Shown here: one piece after another, positions 1 through 8,370 of the stretch
How positions within the stretch are numbered: the first letter of the stretch is position 1
How the letters are laid out: each line of letters starts with the position of its first letter
Origin: an uncultured Myxococcales bacterium
GTDB taxonomy: Bacteria; Myxococcota_A; Bradymonadia; UBA7976; VGTA01
Length of the DNA stretch: 35,397 nucleotides
NCBI GenBank assembly: GCA_937146725.1
Contig: CAKZRU010000188.1
Coordinates: forward strand, 1-35,397
Direction of reading: 5' to 3'
Translations under genes and position numbers: made by a program
Notes under the pieces: generated by a model
Seen by the model: only the letters and a program-made list of their open reading frames with translations
Told to the model about the DNA's origin: nothing
Databases searched by the model: none

Positions 1-594
1 GGCGGGGAAGTCACTGGTGGTGAAGTCACTGGCGGGGAAATTAATCCTGAAGGTCCTGTAGAGTCTTTGAAGCCTGCCTTAAAGCGAAAGGATTACCGAC
101 AATTTAGTGCAGACCTGAGTAGTGCCTTAGAACTAGAGAGTGACGAGCTTTGTAATGAGTTGGGTTCATTCCCCTGTCTTGAGTTCGTACACCGCTTAGC
201 CTTGGGAGGAATTGCGCCTGAAACTCAAAGTATTTACTCTCCAACTCAGTTAAGTTCGGTCACTGCACCAATCGCACTTGAGCGTGTGGTTTATGCTGCC
301 TGTGGACTAAGGATCAATAAAGACTTTCAAAACCCTGCAAATGCCAAGATATTTAAGCTAACTCTCGATCAAAATAATAACTTGAGTAATCCCACTGACC
401 CCGAAGTTCAAGAAGTCGTCAATACGCTGTTTCGAAGAGCATTTCTAAGAGAAGCGAATGAGGCTGAATTACAAGGTTTACAGGAGCTTTACAATGAGAT
501 TGCGGCTGCACCAAATGCTCAATTATCCGGCCCTGCTTGGGCTTGGGGATCTTGTTTAGCCATATTCACTAGCGCCGAATTTATCTTTTACTGA
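1..594 (+). CDS. C-terminal part of a secreted/lipoprotein-type protein with PSD1 (DUF1553)-like end (5' truncated)
   Basis: The reading frame is open from base 1, so the gene starts upstream of the window; the TTG at 67 is only an internal codon. The first visible residues are a Gly-Gly-Glu-Val-Thr repeat (GGEVTGGEVTGGE), a linker of the kind that follows the lipobox in other lipoproteins of this window. The remaining ~175 residues are soluble. The last ~60 (NTLFRRAFLREANEAELQGL, then WAWGSCLAIFTSAEFIFY) resemble the C-terminal end of PSD1/DUF1553-type proteins, where a helical segment ends in a 'NSxEFLF' motif. Such proteins usually precede a DUF1501 gene, and a DUF1501 gene does begin 11 bases downstream with its own GGGAG ribosome binding site. 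Function is unknown. The family link is by resemblance only; the coding call is firm. Confidence 0.75.
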   Translation, partial: GGEVTGGEVTGGEINPEGPVESLKPALKRKDYRQFSADLSSALELESDELCNELGSFPCLEFVHRLALGGIAPETQSIYSPTQLSSVTAPIALERVVYAACGLRINKDFQNPANAKIFKLTLDQNNNLSNPTDPEVQEVVNTLFRRAFLREANEAELQGLQELYNEIAAAPNAQLSGPAWAWGSCLAIFTSAEFIFY

Positions 595-605
595 GGGAGT
601 AGAAA

Positions 606-2108
606 ATGAAAACTAAAACAAAGCAAGTAAATCGTCGTCGGGTACTCTCTTGGCTTGCAGGAGCAGGCTTAAGCCTTGGGCTTAACCCAACACAGTCGAT
701 GATGAAATTGAGTTTTGCTCAAACTGGAGAGTTGCCTAAGTTTCTGATCGTCATTGGTTGCGCTGGCGGGGCGAGTATTATCGATAGCGTCTTGGCCCAA
801 AGATCAAGTGAGGTCGGACGAAATGATCTAAATAGCTTTCCGGATGCTGACGTTTACTCCCCTTATGGTAGTCCATTTCGAGCAACCAGAGTAGAAGTGG
901 ACAGCTTGGGCAGTATTCCCTATCGAGGTGTTTTTGATCAAAAAAACTTTCTTGATCAGTACCACCAAGATATGGCCGTTCTGACATATACAGGCACGAG
1001 TGTTAATCATGCTATCGCACAAAAAAGAGCGCTTACCGGTAATGAAGCATGGGGCGGAAGAACGATCCAAGAGGCCTTTGCTAGTCAATTTGGGGCACAG
1101 TCCCCATTAGCGAATGTAAATATGGCAGTAGATGGCTATGCTGAGGCTGGTCATGATCCTAGCCTGCCGAGCTATGCATCAGCGGAGCTTATTTCTTCAC
1201 CCTTACTATGGCCTTTGGGCTTACATGGTCATGTTGGTTTAAGCTCACAAGATGAAATCGCTTTACCAAGTTCAGTGATCGCTAAAGCCAGGGCTTGGCG
1301 TAACGGACAACTCGATCAAAACTCAAAGTTTGTAAAGACTTTTGCCGAAGATCCCGGTCTTAAACGCTGGCTTCAGCATCGCAATGAATTAATGCCCGAG
1401 TTTGAAGAGCAAGATTTAATCAATCGCTTAAACTTCATTTCAGATTCACCGCTTACTCCGTTGGGAAATTACGGCTTAAATAATGCAGAAGATACAGCAT
1501 TAATTCGAGAAGCTTTTCCCAATACTCTGAGAGACCCATTAGAGGCTCAGGCGGCTTTGGCTTATTTGCTGATCACTCAGGGAATTTCGGTCACTGTTAC
1601 GATTAGCCCTGATTTTTCTCCTTTGGTTGGTATGAATGTTAGCCAAGCTGTTGATAGCCCACCCTTAGCTTTTGACTTTTCACACCAAGCTCACCGATCA
1701 GGACAAGCTTTAATGTGGTCACGTTTGTATTCAATTTCAGATAAGTTAATAAGACTGCTTAAAGGGCGTGAACTCATGAATGGTACCAGTTATTGGGATC
1801 GCTCTATGATTTACTTTGCAACCGAGTTTGGCCGAACTCGTAACCGACCAGCAAATGCTGATGATTTTGGCAGTGGTCATCATCTGAATAATGGAGCTTT
1901 ACTCATCTCTCCAATGATTAATGGCGGTCGAGTATATGGTGGAGTAGATCCAAGTACGACTCTAACCTATGGTTTTGATCCAATGAGTGGTGAGCCGGAG
2001 CCCGGTCGAGAAATGACCGAACCCGAAATGTTTAGTGCCATTGCCCATGCATTAAACTTAGATGTTTCGGGTACAGGTTTACCAACGATCACAGCGTTAC
2101 GTCGGTAG
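606..2108 (+). CDS. DUF1501 family protein, Tat-exported
   Basis: A 500-residue protein starting at ATG with GGGAG about 8 bases upstream. The N-terminus has a twin-arginine-type leader (NRRRVLSWLAGAGLSLGL), so export in a folded state by Tat is likely. The body matches the DUF1501 pattern of sulfatase/alkaline-phosphatase-like proteins: an early 'FLIVIGCAGGAS' strand, 'ATEFGRTRNRP' and 'GSGHHLNNGALL', then 'GGRVYGGVD' near the C-terminus. DUF1501 proteins are common in Planctomycetes and Myxococcota beside DUF1800 or DUF1549/1553 partners, and their biochemical role is not established. Here the partner is the truncated gene immediately upstream, probably in the same transcript. Length is slightly above the usual 400-480 residues. 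Confidence 0.85.
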   Translation: MKTKTKQVNRRRVLSWLAGAGLSLGLNPTQSMMKLSFAQTGELPKFLIVIGCAGGASIIDSVLAQRSSEVGRNDLNSFPDADVYSPYGSPFRATRVEVDSLGSIPYRGVFDQKNFLDQYHQDMAVLTYTGTSVNHAIAQKRALTGNEAWGGRTIQEAFASQFGAQSPLANVNMAVDGYAEAGHDPSLPSYASAELISSPLLWPLGLHGHVGLSSQDEIALPSSVIAKARAWRNGQLDQNSKFVKTFAEDPGLKRWLQHRNELMPEFEEQDLINRLNFISDSPLTPLGNYGLNNAEDTALIREAFPNTLRDPLEAQAALAYLLITQGISVTVTISPDFSPLVGMNVSQAVDSPPLAFDFSHQAHRSGQALMWSRLYSISDKLIRLLKGRELMNGTSYWDRSMIYFATEFGRTRNRPANADDFGSGHHLNNGALLISPMINGGRVYGGVDPSTTLTYGFDPMSGEPEPGREMTEPEMFSAIAHALNLDVSGTGLPTITALRR

Positions 2109-2311
2109 AGTTGAGTTCAGCAATAATCTGTTTTTCAAATAAGAAAGTAGCTTTGTCACAATCATTTTGATGATTGATTATTTCGCTTCCGCTTTGATCA
2201 CAATGCATCTGCTGTCTACTATTCAATAGCTTATGCATCAACATCATAGCTGATAGGCTTTGCTCTAATTCAGAACTTTTCATCATACTATTACATGAGT
2301 GTCTCAAAAAC

Positions 2312-2325
2312 ATAACGATCGTTAT
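2312..2325. promoter_or_regulatory. Perfect 14-bp palindrome, operator-like
   Basis: ATAACGATCGTTAT is its own reverse complement. It lies about 83 bases upstream of the lipoprotein gene at 2408 and directly before an AT-rich stretch (TATTTATATAG) that could contain a -10 region. Its size and symmetry suit a dimeric repressor or activator; no regulator is encoded nearby. Confidence 0.4.
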
Positions 2326-2332
2326 ATTTATA

Positions 2333-2394
2333 TAGACTTACTCTCTAAAACTAAGTATTGGACGCCTAAATAAATAGTAAGTCTAATTACTTAG
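2333..2394 (+). promoter_or_regulatory. Two interleaved inverted repeats in the leader of the lipoprotein gene
   Basis: TAGACTTACT (2333-2342) is the exact reverse complement of AGTAAGTCTA (2376-2385), and CTAAGTA (2351-2357) of TACTTAG (2388-2394). The two pairs interleave, so in RNA they would form either a pseudoknot or mutually exclusive hairpins. The last arm ends 13 bases before the start codon at 2408, where it could affect translation. The pairing is seen in the sequence; function is inferred. Confidence 0.35.
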
Positions 2395-2407
2395 AAAGTA
2401 TCGCATA

Positions 2408-3655
2408 ATGAAAACAACTTATATGATCTGCTTATCAGCTTTAGTGATCACTTTTGCTTGTGATGATTCGACAAGCACTCTTTCTCCTGTAACTGCTGGC
2501 TATGAGGGTGGTATGCAATCGTTATCTGGAGGTACAGATTCTCTCGCTGGTGAAACGATGATGCCTGCTAGTTCTAGTGAACTTAGTGGTGGTGAAAGTC
2601 TCGCTGGAATGAATATGGTGACTGCAGGAACTGTCGGTGGAGCAGAAATCACAGAATGTATCCCCGAAACTTGTGATGCTCTCGATAATGATTGTGATGG
2701 TCAAGTGGATGAAGGCATCGTGTGTCAATGTACTGAGGACAACTCTTGTTATGCCGGTTCAGCGACTACTCGTGGAATAGGAGAATGTCGTGATGGAAGA
2801 CGTGAATGTGATCGCAATGGTGAACAATGGCAGGAGTGCATAGGTTCTGTCGGTCCTACTCCTGAATTATGTGATCAACTAGACAATGACTGCGACGGAA
2901 GAGTTGATGAAGATACAGATCCATCATGTGGTTGTGAAACCGTGAGTAACGAAACATGTGATGGGGTCGATAATGATTGTGATGGCCGGATTGATGAAGA
3001 GATCGTTAGACCTTGTTTATGCGATCCGAATGTTGAAAGAATGCAGGTCTGTAGTAATGGAGAATGGATAGGGTGCGAAGATAACTCAGGTATGACTATG
3101 CAGTTAGGCACAACCATAATTAACTTACCCGCCCTTACCCCAAGTTGCCCTTTTGGTGTTGAAGATAATTTAGAGGCAACCGGAGCAGTAGTAAGCGCTC
3201 GTGTAGAACAAACAGCTGTACTAGACATCCCTCAGGGAGGAAAACTCTGTGGCTTTTCATTGAGCGCTTCAAATGAAGATTTCTACTTTGATGATGAGCT
3301 AATGCTCTTACTTAACGATATTCCACTGATAGGCAGTGTTAACTTTGCTAGTCATTTTGAGTCGGTGGATGGCTTACCAAGATATGATTGGTCGAGAATC
3401 CGTGGGCTCAGTACAACAGATCTTGGTGAAGCCACCTGTATTGAAGGAGCGACCGACTGTCTTATTCCTGGCACTCAAAGTAATGGAAGATTAAGTATCG
3501 CTTTTGATAATCTCACAAATAATCGTTTGTCCACTACCGGAACAGATGGTCAACACATCTTTAAAATAGTAGTGGTTGGAGATAATGACCATGACTTAGA
3601 CTGTGCTCACTCCGGGCTAGATCTTGAGGTTAATTTTTCTTATTTGGCTCGCTAG
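2408..3655 (+). CDS. Lipoprotein with three MopE-type DNDCDG calcium-binding motifs
   Basis: The 415-residue protein has a lipoprotein signal peptide (ALVITFAC, lipid-carrying Cys at residue 18). Residues ~25-78 form a Gly/Ser/Thr/Met-rich linker. Three Cys-rich motifs follow: CDALDNDCDGQVDEG, CDQLDNDCDGRVDED and CDGVDNDCDGRIDEE. These match the repeat found in MopE and many myxobacterial surface proteins, in which the Asp/Asn loop is thought to bind calcium. The last ~190 residues have no motif I recognise; they look like a beta-rich domain with a few Cys and a 'VVVGDNDHDLDC' segment. It is probably an outer-membrane or surface lipoprotein. It stands alone, with its own structured leader upstream and a convergent operon downstream. 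Confidence 0.85.
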   Translation: MKTTYMICLSALVITFACDDSTSTLSPVTAGYEGGMQSLSGGTDSLAGETMMPASSSELSGGESLAGMNMVTAGTVGGAEITECIPETCDALDNDCDGQVDEGIVCQCTEDNSCYAGSATTRGIGECRDGRRECDRNGEQWQECIGSVGPTPELCDQLDNDCDGRVDEDTDPSCGCETVSNETCDGVDNDCDGRIDEEIVRPCLCDPNVERMQVCSNGEWIGCEDNSGMTMQLGTTIINLPALTPSCPFGVEDNLEATGAVVSARVEQTAVLDIPQGGKLCGFSLSASNEDFYFDDELMLLLNDIPLIGSVNFASHFESVDGLPRYDWSRIRGLSTTDLGEATCIEGATDCLIPGTQSNGRLSIAFDNLTNNRLSTTGTDGQHIFKIVVVGDNDHDLDCAHSGLDLEVNFSYLAR

Positions 3656-3769
3656 TAGAAGAATGATTTAGTCAACGCAACAAGCTAAGATATAAAACAA
3701 CTAAGAGATCAACTGTTAATGGCTCAAGTTTCTCTGAGCTTGATGATCAGGAACTTAACAAACTTAGCC
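3656..3769. other. Convergent intergenic gap
   Basis: The 114 bases separate the ends of the MopE-motif lipoprotein (+) and the BatD/BatE-like gene (-). A weak stem (CTCAAG near 3723 with CTTGA near 3738) could help termination, but it has no clear T-run on either strand. I see nothing else in it. Confidence 0.3.
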
Positions 3770-6475
3770 CTAAGGTAAAGCCTTTAAATCCTTAGTGCTC
3801 ATCCATCCTTCTCTGCCGTCGGAGAGCTTGACTCTGCGCCATGCTTCACGCTCGCCTTGAAGCTCGAGTTTAACACCTCCGGCGACATTGACCTCTACCT
3901 CATATTGCTCACCTGGACCACGGTAAAGGGCTGCTCGATTAGCGATCACAATCCCTTGGGTTAAGGACTCGTTTTCGACCTTGGCCCACCATGATAAAGC
4001 GGATAAAGCTGAAATAACAACTAAGATGACGGTAAGCACTCTTAAACTGGCCAAGCGTTTGATGCTTTTGGCATCGCTTCTTAGTGTTTCATCTTTTTGT
4101 CGTCTAATCAGTAATAAAACTAAGCAGGCTAAGGAAAAGCATACTAGGCTTAGGGCTTCGCTGGCACTGGCGGTAAACAAGGCTAAGATCCCGCCGCTAC
4201 TAGTGATTTCATCAGGAAGCACCAAGCGTCTTTGACCGGGTCGCCGTACACCATCTTCGCTAATGGCTTGATTAACTAATTCGATTTGTTCAGCGATTAA
4301 ATCATGATTGGGAGCAAGAAGCTCAGCGCGATGCAAGGCATATGAGGCTTGGCCAAATTGCCCGCCAAAGGCGTAGGCTGTGCCTAAGTTATACCAAAGT
4401 TGGGCTGAGGCAGGCTCTTGCTTAAGTTGGTTTTGATAGGCTTTTACCGAAGATTGATAATCACCCGACCAAAAGAAATGATCACCCGTGTTTTGGCTTG
4501 CTGATGGACTAGCCTTTTGCTTCTTAGCTTGGCTTGCTGACTGCTGGGCCTGTGCAGGACTGGCTAAAAGTATTGAGCTAAGTCCAATACTTAAACATAA
4601 ACCTAGCAGTAAGGAAACTTGACTAACCTTAGTATCTATTACCTTAGAGTTCTCTTTGAGTTGTTTTTCGGCAAGCTGAATCCAGATTTTAGCCAAACGC
4701 TGTGCTTCTTGACCTTGATTTTGACCTGCACCTGGCGCAAATCTGGCAAAATCAATGACCTCTACTAGCTCAGTATATCCCGAAATAAGTTCTTGGGATA
4801 AGCCCTCTTTATGTAGGTGTTCACTCGCTTGCTCACGGGTTAAACCTTGGAAGGGTGTTTGAAATCTTGCTTCTAAATACAGGCCAATAGCATCGTCTAA
4901 AGCTGCAAAGTCAAAGGGCTCAAGTGAAATGGCTTCAATGGCTTTAATGGCAGCTTTACCGGCTCGACCTTGCGCTCGACTTGAGGCGGTACGCTCATTG
5001 CGTAACTTTAATGAACCTTTGATTTCACTTAAAACTAAGGCCAAGGGTCCAAACAGACCGATAAGCCACCAAAACCAACGAGGAATAGCCTGTTCTTGGA
5101 GGCTGACTGCTTCGGTCATAATTGACTTGAGATGCACTCCAAGCTGCTCGGCGGCATTGGGCTGAGCAGTTTTACCTTGCAATCTTTGCTTTGAACCGGC
5201 CGTTTTCGCAGCAGATGTATTACCTTGATTTCCTTTTAATGATGGCGCTCCTGTTGCCTGTGCCTGCGCCTTGGGCTCCCCTATGACAGTAAATCTCAAG
5301 GGTCTTGACTTAGCAAAGTCATATTCACCTCGGCGTGGGTCAAAATAGGGAAAGGAAATCTTGGGAATCGTAAACTGCCCAGAACGCTCCGGCTTAATCA
5401 GCCATGTTTGAGTGCGCACTGAGCGAATTTTGCCACCAAAGTTTTGCGTATTGGTACGCTCGGTGGGCGGGAAGATACGTAAACCCTCAACATATGGGAG
5501 TTCAATCGCAGGTGTATTCGCAAGAAGACCTGTTGTAGTGGTTTTAATATTTAATTGCACACCTTCATCAGCACGTACTCGGGTGCGATCAAGAGTGGCT
5601 TGTACCTGAACTTGTCCGACGGTGGGTCCACGAAAGCCCTTGGGTGGATTGGGCGGTAAAGCCTTTACCTTAATCTTTAGAGGAGGCACGGTTTGTGGCA
5701 CCTCTTGAGTCTCGGTAAAAAAGCTATGGGTACCCACCACTAAGTTCACATCAAAGCTTGGTAACGAAAGCTCACCGGCCTTAAGTGGCGTCAATAAGTC
5801 TCGTTTGATCACTTTTTGACTGTAGGTATTGCCCTGTAATGACACGAAAGGACTACGTCGAGGCGGATCAGCTTCTTCGGCCCAAAAACCTTGCAGATTA
5901 ATATCAGGTACACTCAAATCAGTAAGGCGAAGTTTATTGCGTACATACACAACTAACGAAGCATCGATCCGCTCCCCAAGCCATACTTCTTCTTTGTCAA
6001 CATTCCACTTAATTTGGGCATATTGATTATTTTGGCGTTTTTCGGCTTGGCTTCTTGGTGGTGCCTTGTCCGATACTTTGATGTTTAAAACATTTGATAC
6101 TAAGCCACGAGCGGTACCGGATCCCTTAAAAGGTCCAATCAGCAAATCACCCATGCGCGTGGGTCTGAGTTGATAGGTATACGTGACTTCAAGTGAGGTT
6201 GAGCCATTGATAATTTGCATTTGCGTCATATGAGAACGACCCAACACCTGCCAACCTTGCTCACTCCAAGACGGCTCAATCAAACGAGCTTGGCTGGTGG
6301 TACCGGCGATTTCGGCAACCACATTGACACTGACGGTTTGCTTGGCCGAGATATGATCTCGATTGACCGTCGCTGTAATCCTAGAATCAGCGGCGGAAGC
6401 TGTAGGTGTATATGCTAGCAATGAGAATAATAGACCAAAGGAGAGCATTCCAATCGACTTGCTAAGGCAATGCAT
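3770..6475 (-). CDS. BatD-BatE-like fusion: BatD domain, TPR, two TM helices, SH3
   Basis: The 901 residues begin with a Sec signal peptide (LLAYTPTASA then AD). Residues ~30-400 match BatD, with 'TATVNRDHISAKQTVSVNV' and repeated Ig-like beta strands ('RTRVRADEGVQLNI'). A TM helix (RWFWWLIGLFGPLALVLSEI) lies near residue 475, followed by a cytoplasmic-looking segment to ~620. A second hydrophobic segment, LLLGLCLSIGLSSILLASPAQA (the AQA near residue 645), looks like a buried signal peptide. After it come a TPR (~660-735), two TM helices (~755-825) and an SH3-type domain (WRRVKLSDGREGWMSTKDL) at the end, which is the layout of BatE. BatD is normally ~550-600 residues. The last gene of the operon, it starts in a TAATG overlap with the gene upstream. 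Confidence 0.85.
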   Translation of the reverse strand: MHCLSKSIGMLSFGLLFSLLAYTPTASAADSRITATVNRDHISAKQTVSVNVVAEIAGTTSQARLIEPSWSEQGWQVLGRSHMTQMQIINGSTSLEVTYTYQLRPTRMGDLLIGPFKGSGTARGLVSNVLNIKVSDKAPPRSQAEKRQNNQYAQIKWNVDKEEVWLGERIDASLVVYVRNKLRLTDLSVPDINLQGFWAEEADPPRRSPFVSLQGNTYSQKVIKRDLLTPLKAGELSLPSFDVNLVVGTHSFFTETQEVPQTVPPLKIKVKALPPNPPKGFRGPTVGQVQVQATLDRTRVRADEGVQLNIKTTTTGLLANTPAIELPYVEGLRIFPPTERTNTQNFGGKIRSVRTQTWLIKPERSGQFTIPKISFPYFDPRRGEYDFAKSRPLRFTVIGEPKAQAQATGAPSLKGNQGNTSAAKTAGSKQRLQGKTAQPNAAEQLGVHLKSIMTEAVSLQEQAIPRWFWWLIGLFGPLALVLSEIKGSLKLRNERTASSRAQGRAGKAAIKAIEAISLEPFDFAALDDAIGLYLEARFQTPFQGLTREQASEHLHKEGLSQELISGYTELVEVIDFARFAPGAGQNQGQEAQRLAKIWIQLAEKQLKENSKVIDTKVSQVSLLLGLCLSIGLSSILLASPAQAQQSASQAKKQKASPSASQNTGDHFFWSGDYQSSVKAYQNQLKQEPASAQLWYNLGTAYAFGGQFGQASYALHRAELLAPNHDLIAEQIELVNQAISEDGVRRPGQRRLVLPDEITSSGGILALFTASASEALSLVCFSLACLVLLLIRRQKDETLRSDAKSIKRLASLRVLTVILVVISALSALSWWAKVENESLTQGIVIANRAALYRGPGEQYEVEVNVAGGVKLELQGEREAWRRVKLSDGREGWMSTKDLKALP

Positions 6476-8370
6476 TAATAATCCTCCATTTGTGGTAAGG
6501 CGGGAGCAAGTTTCAGTGCCTTTTCAAGTTGAGGGTTATGCTCATGCTCGTCAAGAGAGTCAATCAACTGCTGTAAGTCAACCTGCTGTTGGTTTTGCTG
6601 TTGCTGTTCTTGCTGTTGCTGTTCTTGCTGTTGCTGTTCTTGCTGTTGCTGTTCTTGCTTTTGCTGTTCTTGCTGATCTTGCTGATCTTGCTGTTCTTGC
6701 TGATCTTGCTGATCTTGCTGATCTTGCTGATCTTGCTGATCTTGCTGATCTTTATTTTCATCTTTTCCACTCTCTTGCGGTGGGCTCATCTTGATCGCAT
6801 AGCGGTTACCCAAAGCCACAGTTTGATTTGGATTAGCGGTCGCAGTCACTCTCACAATGTAAGGCGTCGGTGGTCCCTTCTTTTCCTCTTCTTTTGCTTC
6901 ATCTTGATTGCCGTCCGACTTTCCTGCATTTGGATCAGTGGCACTGGGCTGAACTGTGCTTGGCACTGTGCTTGGCACTGTGCTTGGCATAATTGGAGCC
7001 GGCATAACTTGCTGAGGCATTGGCATTGTTGGCTGAGCTTGCTGAGGCACTTGATTTGGTGTAGCGGGTACCGGAGCGGGCAATAATGGACTCGGTTGAT
7101 TTGGAGGTGCTAAAGGAGGAGTGATTTGTGGATCAACCTGTGGGTTAGTGGGTGCTTGAGGTGCTTGTGGCATCTCAAACTTTTCGGCCACACCAGTTTC
7201 AGGTAAACGAATTTTCATCACGCCTTTTTCATGCTCACTGCTGTTTAAGGCCTTAACCACTTGCCCCTTGGTGTCAAAAACGATCACCGAGAAAGGATCA
7301 CGCTTGTTATCAAATGAAACTTCAAGCGTTCGATATTCTCCTTCGGGTACACCAACAATATGCCAATCATCATTACCCGGACAGATCTTTAGGTTTCCCT
7401 TTTCTTCACCTTGTAATGGCTTTGCTGATTGAACATCATCATTGGGCTCTAGGTCATCTTCGCCTTGCGGACAAGGAATGTCAATTTCGGGAACGATTGA
7501 GTATTCTATTTCGCCTCGGCCAATGCCTTCGAGCCACATGACCCATCGACCGGCTTCGTTGACTTGCTCGAGATTCAATTTAAGGCTACCGCTTGCGGGC
7601 AAGCTTCCCTCCGCTTCACTCGGTGCTAAATCAAGACTGACCTCTTTGACAGCTTGATCAAGTCCGGTTGTATTGGGGCGATAAAGCTTAAGCTTGACCT
7701 GTCGGCCGGCTTCCTCATCTTGGTCATCTAAAAGCTTGGCCTCAACTTTGGCAGTAAAAATCGCTCCTTGGGGAAGCTCGATCGAATAAGCATCGGTAGC
7801 ACCCGGACACAGTAAGCGTTTTTCGGCTTTTTCTTTAACCCATTCAGGTGCATCTTGCAAAGTGTCGTCCGGCTCATGGTCGTCCTCGCGTAAAGCACAG
7901 GCCGGATTAGACTTATGCCAAGCAAGTTCATAATTCCACCGAGCATCCTCATCATTTGGATGCGCCTTGAGCACCTTGAGCCACTCGACTTGGGCATCTT
8001 CCCAACGTTCTTCACCCAAAGCAACCCAACCTCGACCTTCGGCGAGGCGTAGCATTAGGGTTTCTAGGCGTTTGAGTTCCATTTTGTCGCCACCCGCTTG
8101 GGCATCAGCAAGCAAGCGATCAACTTGATCAAGCGAGGTTGTGGCCTCTTTGAACTCTTTAAGCTGATAATGGGCCAATGCACGAGCTAAGTGTATTTCG
8201 GGTGCATCAAGTTCTTCTTGCTGTAAAACTTGCTTAGCCCCCTCTCCATCGAGCTGACGTAATTTTTCACGCGCATCTTCTAAGGCCCCATTCTCACAGA
8301 GCATGGGGTTAAAACCAAAACCGGTAATCGCAGCAAGTAAAATCCAACGTAGGGGATGCTGAGTATTCAT
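6475..8370 (-). CDS. Bat-operon TPR protein with PPC-like domains and a poly-Gln tail (BatC position)
   Basis: The 631-residue exported protein starts with an N-terminal hydrophobic segment (residues 8-24). Residues ~30-155 are TPR-like helices ('HLARALAHYQLKEFKEATTSL', 'EDAQVEWLKVLKAHPNDEDA'), as in BatC. Two regions then resemble pre-peptidase C-terminal (PPC) beta-sandwiches: 'HEPDDT...LCPGATDAYSIELP' and 'LEPNDDVQSAKPL...ICPGNDDWHI'. A Pro/Gln/Thr-rich stretch with TVPSTVPSTV follows, then a ~55-residue block of QQD/QQE units, and a short acidic tail. The start overlaps the stop of batB by four bases (ATGA). It probably sits in the periplasm with the BatA/B VWA proteins. The PPC and poly-Gln parts are not typical of BatC, so I give no symbol. 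Confidence 0.75.
   Translation of the reverse strand: MNTQHPLRWILLAAITGFGFNPMLCENGALEDAREKLRQLDGEGAKQVLQQEELDAPEIHLARALAHYQLKEFKEATTSLDQVDRLLADAQAGGDKMELKRLETLMLRLAEGRGWVALGEERWEDAQVEWLKVLKAHPNDEDARWNYELAWHKSNPACALREDDHEPDDTLQDAPEWVKEKAEKRLLCPGATDAYSIELPQGAIFTAKVEAKLLDDQDEEAGRQVKLKLYRPNTTGLDQAVKEVSLDLAPSEAEGSLPASGSLKLNLEQVNEAGRWVMWLEGIGRGEIEYSIVPEIDIPCPQGEDDLEPNDDVQSAKPLQGEEKGNLKICPGNDDWHIVGVPEGEYRTLEVSFDNKRDPFSVIVFDTKGQVVKALNSSEHEKGVMKIRLPETGVAEKFEMPQAPQAPTNPQVDPQITPPLAPPNQPSPLLPAPVPATPNQVPQQAQPTMPMPQQVMPAPIMPSTVPSTVPSTVQPSATDPNAGKSDGNQDEAKEEEKKGPPTPYIVRVTATANPNQTVALGNRYAIKMSPPQESGKDENKDQQDQQDQQDQQDQQDQQEQQDQQDQQEQQKQEQQQQEQQQQEQQQQEQQQQNQQQVDLQQLIDSLDEHEHNPQLEKALKLAPALPQMEDY
6590..6750 (-). 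repeat. Short tandem repeats encoding QQD/QQE and QEQQQ units
   Basis: On the plus strand the tract reads as 15-base units containing TTCTTGCTGTTGCTG (about 6605-6660) and then 9-base units CTGATCTTG (about 6670-6750). Both are multiples of three, so copy-number change alters the length of the Gln/Asp/Glu tract without breaking the frame. Confidence 0.85.

Larger units (their letters stand above)
2109..2407. other. 299-bp gap with inverted repeats; no convincing gene
   Basis: There is no RNA gene that I recognise here. A 74-codon minus-strand frame (2313 to 2089) fills most of the gap but has no ribosome binding site, overlaps the end of the DUF1501 gene and resembles nothing I know. The right half, upstream of the MopE-motif lipoprotein, is AT-rich and holds the palindrome and nested inverted repeats listed separately, so it is most likely the promoter/leader of that gene. 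Confidence 0.5.

Noticed and set aside
2089..2313. 74-codon minus-strand frame between the DUF1501 and MopE-motif genes
   Set aside because: It has no ribosome binding site, overlaps the DUF1501 gene end and resembles no family; its start abuts the palindrome. A small gene cannot be excluded.
6363..7086. Plus-strand frames rich in Ala-Val or Leu opposite the Gln repeat tract
   Set aside because: They are the complement of the CAG/CAA-type repeats in the Bat-operon gene, without start signals.
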